Source: Hemerocallis citrina
Taxonomy: Eukaryota > Streptophyta > Magnoliopsida > Asparagales > Asphodelaceae
Direction of reading: 5' to 3'
NCBI GenBank assembly: GCA_017893485.1
Contig: CM030359.1
Location: 28,896,430-28,960,429 of the forward strand
DNA: 64,000 bases
Shown piece by piece: positions 12,280 to 21,601 of this stretch (position 1 is its first letter; every line of letters starts with the position of its first letter). Both the position numbers and the translations under genes were made by a program. The notes beneath the pieces are model-generated. The model had not been told where the DNA came from. It ran no database searches and was given only the letters and a program-made list of their open reading frames with translations.

Positions 12280-14775
12280 ATGATATCCCTATTTGGTTAT
12301 ATTTTGGGGGGTGAAATAATTAAAGATCCGAAGATTGGATATTGTTATAGCGATGTTAAACCGGTCATTATTTGGGCTCCCCGCAACTTTATGTACTCAC
12401 AACTATTAGATAAGATATTTGAAGTCACTAATTGGGATAGAAGTGAAATGAGTGTCAAAATCAAAGCCCGTTATGTTGCTAGTAAAGGGGAAGGACAATA
12501 TTTCATGGTGGTTCCCGTAGATAATGATAATTCTCTGAGGTCCATGATTGGTAGGACATTTGATCCAAATTGTAGTTGGAATGCATTGGAGTTAAATATT
12601 GACCAAATGAGGCTTCCAAATACTAGGCAAGTTGTTATTGAAAGTCCAAGGCCCGCACCGAGTTTGAGACCATCTGCCGAGTCACATGCAAGAATACCAA
12701 ATACAGAAGAAGATATTAGCACAACTCCAACGAAACCTATTATCACCTAATATGAGCAGGTACATCCATTGACATTGTCACAAAATATTGTTCGCACCGA
12801 CATGACAATGCAAGACTTTGACAACGCCGTTGTAAATAACGATTTGGTAGAAGAGGAAGAAGATGAGGATCACGGTCTTCAAGTTGATGAGGAGGAGGAT
12901 GCCAATGAAGCTCCAGTTGATGATGTCAATGTTGATGTGCCGGTTAACAATGTGGTATTGCCAAATCAGCCCATAAGTGCAACTGTACATGAGGTTCAAT
13001 CGAGTGAATGGATGTTTCGTGCGACCATACATGAACGTGGACAGTCTTCCGTCGACTCTTCCAACACGAATGAACTCTACATAGGTCAAAGATTTCCAAC
13101 TAAATATTTTATACAACATCAAGTGAAGGTGTACTCCGCAAAGAACCACCGAGAATTCGTGACGGTAAAATCGACCCCCGGCCTATACTATGTCAAATGT
13201 AAATTCGCACCCATCAACCATTCAGCCGAGGATATTGCAGAAAATCTGGCACTTCTAAATATAGTTGGTTGTCCTTGGCGTTTGCGTGCAATTGTTCCAA
13301 AAAGTCGTACTTATTTCGTGGTAAAGAAGCTTGAAGGTCCGCACACATGTGTGAATCCTACATTGACTCAGGATCACAAGAAAATTGATTCCACGATTGT
13401 ATTGACGATCATATCGAATGTTGTGAAGGCACAACTAGGAATAACACCAAGAGCCATAATTGAAATAGTCAAGCTTTAGTTCAATTACACAATTTCATAC
13501 TAGAAAGCTTGGAAGGCAAAACATAAAGCAATTCAGCGATTATATGGTTCATTCGAAAAAGCTTACACTAAATTGCTCTATCTTCTCACTGCAATTCAAA
13601 CTTCAAATCCGAGTATGACCGTACATTGGGCCAAGATTGTGTCCGATCCAGTAGAAGAAACCTTTAAGGGGTTTTTTTGGGCATTCGGGCCTTCCACTGA
13701 GGGGTTTAAGGCATGCAGACCAGTTATAAGTGTAGACGGGACTCATTTGTACGGAAAATACAAAGGTTGTTTGTTGATTGTTGTTTCACCGGATGCAAAT
13801 GGTAGTTTGTTTCCATTTGCATTTGCAATAGTTGACTGTGAGAGCATAGAGACGTGGACATGGTAGCAATTTCATAAAAAAATTTGGTTGCAAGTTTATG
13901 ATGAACAAGCTGAAGGTGATAGCGTGTCAAAATCAGTTGAAGAAGTTTGTGGAAAAGATAACACATCTTGAAGCGACTAATGTTGATGGGGCTAATTGGT
14001 TGAAGGAGAAACCGAATGAGAAGTAGGGACTTTCTGCCGATGGAGGTCGTGGATATGGTATAATGACAACAAATTTATCAGATGTTTTCAATTCGTTTTT
14101 AAAAGGTGTGCATAGCTTGCCCGTCACCGCAATTGTTGAAATAGTTTTTTTTTCGTCTGAACATGTATTTCAATGACCGTCGTGAAGCCACGCAGACCCT
14201 TTATCAGCGAAGGAAAATTATAGGCACCATGTGTTCAGGAGATTATTGATTTACGTTGTGAGAAATCCAATTTACATGAGGCAATAATGTTTAATAATCG
14301 GCCTAGTATTTTTAGGTTAAAACGAGCATTAGAATGGATAATGGACATTAAAAGGGTGGACATTGGCACACAGTAGATCTCGGGAGGCGTACCTGTACTT
14401 GTGAAAAATTCCAACTATATCACATTCCATGTTCTCATGTATTAGCCGCATGTGCCTCCCGTGCAATTGATTATCAACCTTACATTGATGCCTTTTATTC
14501 TACAAGTTCATTAGCAATAACTTAAGCACCAACTTTTAATCATATTCCAGACGAATCTTATTGGCCGACACAAAGTGGATCGATACTCATAGCCGATGCG
14601 AGCCTTCGTCGGTTGAAAGGACAACCTAGGAGTACTCGTATTCGCAATGATATGGATGCTCGAGAGGGTGGGAGCACCAGCAAAATTTGTTCAAAATGCG
14701 GATTGAGTGGACACAATAGGCGGAGATGTAAGAACGTACAGAATGTGGGCACATCCCAATCTACCGATATTTGAA
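12280..14775 (+). pseudogene. MULE (MuDR-type) transposase, inactivated
   Basis: The first part (12280-12750) has the N-terminal domain common in plant MULEs. A MuDR DNA-binding domain follows (about 13075-13400: LYIGQRFPTK, VGCPWRLRA, GPHTC). The transposase core starts near 13570, with the first catalytic aspartate in SVDGTHLYGKYKG and then FAFAIVDCES. After about 13866 the text jumps to SNFIKKFGCKF. The stretch that normally holds the second aspartate is missing, a deletion I estimate at 50-60 codons. C-terminal parts remain: MTTNLSDVFNSFLKG, a SWIM zinc finger (TCTCEKF ... CSH, about 14390-14440) and a CCHC knuckle CSKCGLSGHNRRRC (about 14685). In-frame stops lie at 12748, 13477, 13501 and 13864, with frameshifts after. 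Confidence 0.88.
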
Positions 14776-15009
14776 GTTGTATCCCAATGTTGGCTTTATG
14801 TTGTAAAATCTATTCGTAGGTTATTACAAATTATAAGTTATTACGAATTAGAGAATTTGAATTTGATGAACCACTCATGTAATATATTGTAATGTCATTA
14901 GTTGAGTATGAGATATATGTTTGTGATGAACATTTGTTGAATTTGAATGAATTTGATGAACCGCACCTCCACAAAACATGTACAAAAACATGCACAACTG
15001 TAGCCTTAA

Positions 15010-15720
15010 TATATGTCGTTATTTTGAAAAACGGCATCTTCAAGATATGTCGTTATTCAGAGAAACAACTGTGAATATAGATGGTTTGGCAGAGATTCAA
15101 TTCCCTTCAAATAATTCACTCAACTAATGTCGTTTTCTAGAATAATGACATGATAAAGAGATGTTGTTATTTACAATAACGGCATACTTAGGAGATGTCG
15201 TTCTTCTGAAAAACGACTGTGAAGGTAGATACTATGGCAGAGATTCATTTCCTTGGAAATTAGACACTCAACTGTTGTCGTTATTCTGAACAACGACATC
15301 CTTAGGAGATGTCGTTATTCTGAAAAACGACTGTGAAGGCAGATACTACGGCAGAGATTCATTTCCATGGAAATTAGACACTCAACTGTTGCCGTTATTT
15401 CTGAAAACGGCATCCTTAGGAGATGTCGTTATTCCAAATAACGATTTTCTTAGGAGATGTCGTTATTCTAAACAACGACTGTGAAGACAGAAGGTATTGG
15501 CAGATGTTAATTTACCTCGAAATAAATAACTCAACTGATACCGTTTTTGAGAAGAACGACATCATTTCCACTGATGCCGTTTTTTTCTGAAAACCGGCAT
15601 CAAGTTAAATTAATATAACTTACAAGAGCAGCATGTTTTGTACCTATGCCGCTACTGTAAATAACGTTACAGGTAACAGATGTCGTCATTTTCAATAACG
15701 GCATCTGTTACTAATATATT
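15010..15720. repeat. Array of about 14 short hairpins, GTCGTT-N-AACGAC type
   Basis: Downstream of the transposase, units of about 24 bp recur: TGTCGTTATTCTGAAAAACG and variants with TGCCGTT...AACGGCA. Counting by eye there are about 14 between 15013 and 15705, for example at 15013, 15126, 15163, 15196, 15274, 15309, 15389, 15421, 15455, 15537, 15569 and 15680. Larger units of about 90-115 bp (containing GCAGAGATTCATTTCC and AATTAGACACTCAACTG) repeat two to three times. The same hairpins occur in both TIRs, which links this block to the ends of the element. No coding frame is present. Confidence 0.8.
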
Positions 15721-16028
15721 ACAAGTAAAAATGCACAAACATGCACAGGTATATACAAAATCAATATCGAATACTTTCAGACTTCAATTTTTCATTTAAC
15801 AACAAATGCAATAACAAACCCCAGATAATGTATATAACATAACAGTACAACAACCGAATTGTATCAATTGTTTCGAGTTTGCTTCACATGTTAAAAGCCC
15901 AAATACTCAGATTCATCAAGTTCTTCATAAGCCAAAAAAATAAAATAAATTTACACATTCAAAATGTATCTTATGTGATTGAGCTATTCAAAGTCTACAA
16001 AATTACACATTTGAACAATCAACACTAA
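15721..16028. other. MULE interior without a recognised gene
   Basis: AT-rich spacer between the hairpin array and the 3' end of the antisense mobile-domain gene. Probably the 3' UTR of that gene. I see no motif beyond short A/T runs. Confidence 0.4.
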
Positions 16029-18125
16029 CTAGGCGTATAGTGTTGGGGCTCCCTCCTTCTCCGAGCTGGGACTTTCCTCCTACGTTCGGTAATTTCTTGT
16101 GTTGCGGGTACACTTGGCCCAACATCTTCTTCATGCCCCGCTTGTACTTCTTCAATATCTCTAGATGCTAATTGACTTGCCGGAGGAGGAAAACGAACAC
16201 TCTTACTCCGTCGTGACCGTTGTGAAGGAGAAGCTCCCGAATGTGTAGATGACCTAGGTGGAGATTAAGCTTGTCTCTCTATTTGTGCAGGAGGTTCAAC
16301 TTGTCTTGTTCGTGGTGGTGGAGGTTGAGCTCGGGTACCACATACTCGGCGCGGTAGAGTGGGAAGTTCGGATGCGGGTAAAAGAGCAGCGAAGCGCGGA
16401 CCGTCACCGACCTCTTCAAATGAGGTACGACATGGATGGAGGATTTCTCTGGCTAACTCCTTGCAAGCCTTTGAAGCATTGCTCTTCAACACACGAGCAC
16501 ATTTCCTCGCAATATCCCATTTATTGTCAATCTACAATACAAACCAAATAAATTAGTAGTAAACCAAACTTTATTCAACAAATATAAGCGAAATATGTAA
16601 AATAAATATAAATTTATATTTGTTAATCATAACAAAATTTTACCATTAGTCGGTACGAGGAAGCTTTGGGTTGATACATTAGTTGCGACGTGGGATGTGC
16701 CGGTGGTGGTTCAACTTGGTGCCTAGGAACTGGCATTTGGATACCCACGGGGATATTCGATCTTGGAGCAATATACAACCGTGTAATACGCCGGTACCAC
16801 GCCATGTAAGCTGTCTGAATCGACCTGTCGTAAGGTGCAATCTCTTCTGTAACCAAATTGTATTTCCTCTCATTCCAACATGCAACATGAATGAGGTGAT
16901 GATCGGCTCAATCCATACTTGGCAATCGACCTTGACCAGTAATATTGTGAAGTCTTCGGTCGTACGTTGTCTTTTCTGGGATGGCCTGTTGTGCATTGAA
17001 TTGTCGGAGGGCCCGGTCGGCGTAATAGAACTCCACGACAGAGAAATTTATAAATGGAGCTCGTGTCAACCAAAGTTGCATGTTGGCGGTGCATAGTGGC
17101 AATAGACGTTGTAGCCTTTCGGCTGTGTACGGTGTTCAATTGACGTACTCTTTCCTAAGCTGATCGAGTTCATTTCTATAATACGTCAAAATACCACGTG
17201 GGTTATCTCTCCACGTGAGTTTACCCGTCTAACACACACCTAAAGGAGCCCTAAACACCGAATTCTCATTAAGCACCTTCCAATTATCTAATAAAACAGT
17301 TACTCGGGGCCGGCCGAGGTGTACTTGTTCCCAACACCATATTTGCAATAACCCCATCGGCCCCGTGATATGTATCGACCCCAAGGAACAACTGCACAAG
17401 GCACGGTAAAGAGAGGCTAAAGCCGCACTTCCCCAACTATATCACCCGGCTCTATGTATGTCCGCAATCAAAGGAAGGTACATTAAATGGACTACATCAC
17501 CGGAAGAATTAGGAAAGAGAATACCTCCGATCACCGACAAAAGATAAGCTCGCGTGTAACATTGAATTTCAAAGTCGGTCGGTTCATCTCCCAAACTATT
17601 GTTGAATTCTGTAAAGAGCCATGAATGTCGGATTGATTCCCCGGCGAATACACCTTTGTCGTCCTCTTCAACCTCCTTCCCAAGGTAATCTCTAACCAAC
17701 ATTACTTTATTAAACATAAGGTTCCCAGTCACCGCCACCCCATCGATTGGAAGACCCGATATGACGGCTATATCTTGAAGCGTGACCGTCATCTCACCAA
17801 CGGGTAGGTGGAACGTGTGTGTCTCCGGCCTCCATCGCTTCACAAGAGCGGTAAGTAATGAATTGTCGCATTTCACTTTGGCCAACATGGACATTCTATA
17901 GAACCCGCAATTTATCAAATAGTTTTGTATTCGACGGTGCGTCAGCAATATGGTGTGCATTCAGAAACTCATTTTCTTGATATCTCCAGTCCACACGGCC
18001 TGAGACCTATGATCTTCTTGCAAATAGAGTATGGACGGGTCTAAAGGCCCCGGACCTCCTTGTTGTGTGTGCGAAGAAGATGAAGCACCAACATCATGGA
18101 AAGAAGATGCTTGTGTAGGATCCAT
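16029..18125 (-). pseudogene. Plant mobile domain (PMD, MAIN/MAIL1-like) gene inside the MULE
   Basis: The minus-strand reading begins at ATG 18125 with MDPTQASS, then GPLDPSILYLQEDH. An in-frame stop (17961) separates this from a 172-codon open stretch (17960-17442) with WRPETHTFHLPVGEMTVTLQ and DIAVISGLPIDG, hallmarks of the plant mobile domain. The reading continues through stops at 17442 and later (SWGSAALASLYRALC, LLQIWCWEQ, VEFYYADRALRQF, AYMAWYRRITRLY) to a proline- and arginine-rich tail ending about 16029. A probable intron lies near 16500-16640. PMD proteins occur both as host genes (silencing and development in Arabidopsis) and in transposons. Several stops make this a pseudogene. 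Its promoter probably lies toward the right TIR. Confidence 0.8.
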
Positions 18126-18751
18126 TTATTTGTGAACATAAAAAATAATGTGTCAAGAACAATCTTAATAAATGATGAGGTATGGAGATAACCAAATTTG
18201 TATGCCATGTTTCTTCAACAGAATTAATAATCAATGTTTGAAGATAACAACAACTTCTCAATAGTCGCATCAAAATACTACTCACAACAATCACCACCAC
18301 AACCTCTCTACTATGTATATAAACAAATCTCATAGCAATACCCATTCATACAAACCGAACTATGAATATAATGATTAGAAATATAGCAATTCTAATGTAT
18401 GACCATTTATCCATCAATGTCAATATACTACATTGTCATTTTTAGACTACATCAACGACGAGAATTCTTAGATAGCAGTATAGCTCATCCACATCTCACA
18501 TAGGTGAATCTCATTTCACATATCTAATACTTAGATGAATCTAATGTACATCTATTATACTATACTACCAATATAACTCTCATTCATCAAAATGAACGTT
18601 TCACGCATCATCAACAACAATCCTTAAGTACATTTCACATATCTACTATTTAGATGAATCTAATCTACATCTCTTGTACTATGCTACCAATATATATAGC
18701 TCTCATTCATCAAAATGAATATTGTAAAAAAAGTTAGGGATTTCGAATACT
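18126..18751. repeat. MULE spacer with a two-copy direct repeat of about 105 bp
   Basis: Two similar blocks, about 18508-18600 and 18628-18720, share TTTCACATATCTA, TTAGATGAATCTAAT, ACATCT and CTCTCATTCATCAAAATGAA. No coding frame. The region lies upstream of the mobile-domain gene and may contain its promoter; the 5' untranslated region is not defined. Confidence 0.6.
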
Positions 18752-19499
18752 TGTTGGGATTGGGGCGTCAACAAACGCCCTCTGATCGCAGCGGAACTAA
18801 TTAGAGCAATGAGGAAGTCGAAGTAGACGAGGCGAATAAATTGAGCAAGAAGTAGATCCACCAAACTAACACAAACACAACAACGATGACTTATCCCGGT
18901 TAGCTTTTGCTTAATCCGGAGGAAAATATAGGGAGATCTGATATTCAACTAGAAGAGATTACAAGGAGTTACTGATTCACTTGATACAAGGAATTAAATT
19001 CACCCACCAAGAACTATCTCTCTCTCGAGCCTCTCTTTGCAATAGAGAAAAGAATCTATGAAGTACTATCTCTCATATTGAAGGAGTTTACAATATATAT
19101 AGAAGAATAGAGAAAACCTAGGTCTAATCTTGATCCTCAGTCGTCTGATAAAACCTGGAAAAAAAGTAACTGAATAGGAGCCGCACGATCTAACTTGGAG
19201 TTGAAGATTAGGCTGAAACGACCTAACAAATCGGGACCCAAAACAGATTCAGCGTCGCGGTCGGTCGACCGTCCAACAAGACCGGTCGACCATACCTCTC
19301 TCGGACAATCCATGTACAACGAGCGGTAGGGGGCGCGGTCGGGGGGTGCGGTCGACTGTCACCAAGATCGGTCAACCGCAACTAGCCTGCACCCTACTGT
19401 TGCTGTTTCTCCTTCTACTCACTTCGACGCTTCGACCTCCGTGCTTCATATTACATTCTTTTAATCTGAACAATGAGTATTCAAGACACAATCCTAACA
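18752..19499. mobile_element. Probable Copia-like solo LTR (748 bp)
   Basis: The start TGTTGGGATTG and the end CAATCCTAACA form a TG...CA pair whose 11 terminal bases are inverted with one mismatch, as in many plant Copia LTRs. No internal region remains. No clear 5-bp duplication is visible: the flanks ATACT and GTATT are instead inverse of each other apart from one base. It carries two pairs of GGTCGACC-type palindromes (19263/19284 and 19350/19370), the same arrangement as in the Athila element at 51960-58504. The superfamily is inferred from the termini only. Confidence 0.6.
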
Positions 19500-19595
19500 G
19501 TATTTACCACAATTTCGGATTTGGGAAGAGTGGAAAAGGAAATGAACAAATCACAATTAGGGTTTATGTATGGGTGTTGAATTATTTTGTTTTGA

Positions 19596-20091
19596 AAGTT
19601 TGGGAGCACTCCAATAGTTGGGATTTTTTTATTTAGGGATCTAGGGTTTGTGGGTTACGGAATTGAAGAGAGAGAGAGAAAGGAGATCGATTGATAAAGG
19701 GGAAGGAGAAGAGGGGGCCACTGATTAAAGTCAAGTGTGAAAATACAATAACTGATGCAGTTATTCAAAATAACGGCATCAGTATAAAGAATGTCGTTCT
19801 CTCAAAAACGACATCTCTTATTGTATTTTAACACTTGTCTTTTATCTCAAAATTGAGACTACATGCTTCTTCAACTAAAATTAACACATGTCGTTACTCC
19901 AAAAAACGGCATGAAAGTTTTTTTCAAAATAAATGCCGTTATTAGGAAAAACGGCATGTAAATAATCTGTCATTTTTTCCAAAAGCGTTTATTGCTGACG
20001 TGTCCAAAACTGTATCAGTTTGCTAATTATTTTTAAAAGTGGGCCAGGGCACCAAATATTTTCAAAAAGTGGGTCAGTACGGCAAAAAATC
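19596..20091 (-). repeat. Right TIR of the MULE
   Basis: About 496 bp, inverted copy of 11588-12092. Inner end GGGAGCACTCCAATAGTTGGG, outer end GGCAAAAAATC at 20091. It carries the same hairpins (AACGGCATCAGT, GTCGTTCTCTCAAAAACGAC, GCCGTTATTAGGAAAAACGGC). The two TIRs differ by scattered substitutions and small indels, in line with an old insertion. Confidence 0.85.
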
Positions 20092-20177
20092 CTCTTACAT
20101 TTCGTTCTTTCACCCCTTTTCCTGAATGAAATTACAAAGGTTGTTACCATCTTAAAATCAAAAAAAGGAAAGAGGAA

Positions 20178-20615
20178 TCTAAATATTTTTCCCGATCATT
20201 TTAAGTTTTTTTTATCCTTTCAAACAAAGAGTATCAGAAAGACTGCCAGTTCAATTATTTTGAGTGAAGGTACAATTGAGAAGTAGAGATGTTTTCCACA
20301 ACTATGTTTGCAAGACAAACATGAAATGAAAAGCAAGAATATCCTCTAAAGCTCAACCCATATACTTATGCAACACTGATATCATAGAAACCCTGATTCC
20401 CCCAGAAGATTAAAAATTTTCGTTGGTATAAAGAACAAACACTTCAATGTAATAACTTAAAATTTTCCATGAATTGTGATGCATCTCACATTATCTATCT
20501 CTTCATGCTTCCTAAGCTAGTAGTTATAGCTATAGCAGAAACTAATATAATAGTAGTTCTGAGGATTATAAATTTGAAGCTGAATTATATATACTAAATG
20601 AAAATTGAGGATTAC
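20178..20615. other. Intergenic DNA, no feature recognised
   Basis: AT-rich sequence between the LINE target duplication and the next MITE. No reading frame, TIR or repeat that I can support. Confidence 0.5.
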
Positions 20616-20618
20616 TTA

Positions 20619-21271
20619 GAGCATCTCTATAATGAAATATTCCTTATAGAGATGAAATATTCTCATCTCTATAATGAAATATTCCTGGGAATATTCTATT
20701 ATAGTGGGAATATTCTATTATAGAGATGAGAAAATAAAGAGGCACTCCAACCATACCCCTCTATAATTTATACAATATAAATTTTTGGAAAAAAAAAGGA
20801 GTTTTTGATTAGTTTTGTTGTAAATAATTATATGAGTGGGTAGTCTTTTTAAAATATGTTAAGCTAATACAAAATAACTAAATAATCTTGACTATAAATA
20901 TTGTATCAATTATTTTTTTCAAACAATAAAAAAATATTCAAAATTAATCTCATTTTAAAGGTATCGTCGAGACATTTCCAACTGTACCAAAATAACAAGA
21001 TTTGGTTTAATATTTTATAAGATACATTCACGAAATATATAGTACACATTTTAATTAAAAGATATGGAAGGAATTCTTAAAAAGATATTAAGGTAAAAAA
21101 GGGTAAAATGGGAAATAGTAATAGCGAATAGTGATTTGAAGATGCTCCAAAAAGTCTCCAAATTTGGAGACTTTTTTGAAGCATCTTCATTTTGAAGACA
21201 ACTTTAGAGCCCGGTTGGGGCTTCATTTTGAAAGTTGGGGCTTTCAAAATGAAGCCCCATTGGAGATGCTC
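20619..21271. mobile_element. PIF/Harbinger-type MITE (TIR GAGCATCT, TSD TTA)
   Basis: A 653-bp element with inverted ends GAGCATCTCTATAATG and CCATTGGAGATGCTC, and TTA on both sides (20616-20618 and 21272-21274). Short repeats of AATATTC and TATAGAGATGA sit in the left end, and the right end has several CAAAATGAAG segments in both orientations. It ends about 330 bp beyond the NOP53 stop codon, so it could lie in or next to the gene's 3' UTR. Confidence 0.8.
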
Positions 21272-21601
21272 TTATATGTCTGAAGTACAGACAGCTAAAT
21301 AAAGGTGATACAGCGGAGTCAACGGGCATTAAAACCTATATTCAACTAATACAAAAATGGGGATAGTAAATAGCCCAGTAGAAAAGCAAATATGAAACTT
21401 CTGTCCCTTGCCGATCAATCAAAACATCAGTGACCCAAAGGTCCATCAGCCCACATTATTGATCCCAAAACCATCATATTGTCTCCTGCATGAAGTGCGT
21501 ATAATAATGTTCTATTAGATGGGTTTTGAACGAAACCAGAAAATACAGACAGAATCAACAGTGTATAGAGCAAAATGAACAAAAGAAAGAAATATACCTG
21601 C

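Larger units (their letters stand above)
11588..20091 (+). mobile_element. Mutator-like element (MULE), 8.5 kb, long TIRs, with plant mobile domain gene
   Basis: The ends GATTTTTTTGCC and GGCAAAAAATC are inverted, and inverted similarity continues for about 500 bp on each side. The flanks CTCTTATATT (11578-11587) and CTCTTACATT (20092-20101) are a 10-bp target duplication with one change, in the 9-11 bp range of Mutator elements. Contents: a MULE transposase gene on plus (12280-14775), a hairpin-rich block (15010-15720), an antisense plant mobile domain gene (16029-18125), and a later Copia-like solo LTR (18752-19499). The transposase lacks part of its core and both genes have stops, so the element is no longer autonomous. 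It is inserted in the 3' UTR of the LINE. Confidence 0.9.
1871..20166 (+). mobile_element. L1-type LINE split by five nested insertions
   Basis: The boundaries rest on a probable target duplication: GGAAAAGAGGAA ending at 1870 and GGAAAGAGGAA at 20167-20177, just after a short A tail (AAAATCAAAAAAA). Coding signals run in order: ORF1 zinc knuckles (about 3865-3975), more ORF1, then ORF2 with endonuclease, reverse transcriptase and a C-terminal zinc motif (7330-10970), then a 3' UTR. Removing the insertions at 2199-3634, 4088-4443, 5086-5584, 5790-6103 and 11588-20091, plus their target duplications, leaves about 7.15 kb, right for a full-length plant LINE. The 5' boundary is the weakest point, because the duplication is imperfect. 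Confidence 0.7.

Noticed and set aside
18747..19505. Copia-like LTR as a TIR DNA transposon because the flanks AATACT/AGTATT extend the inverted repeat
   Set aside because: The core TGTTGGGATTG...CAATCCTAACA is a standard LTR terminus; a 6-bp flank palindrome may be chance. I left this open rather than change the call.
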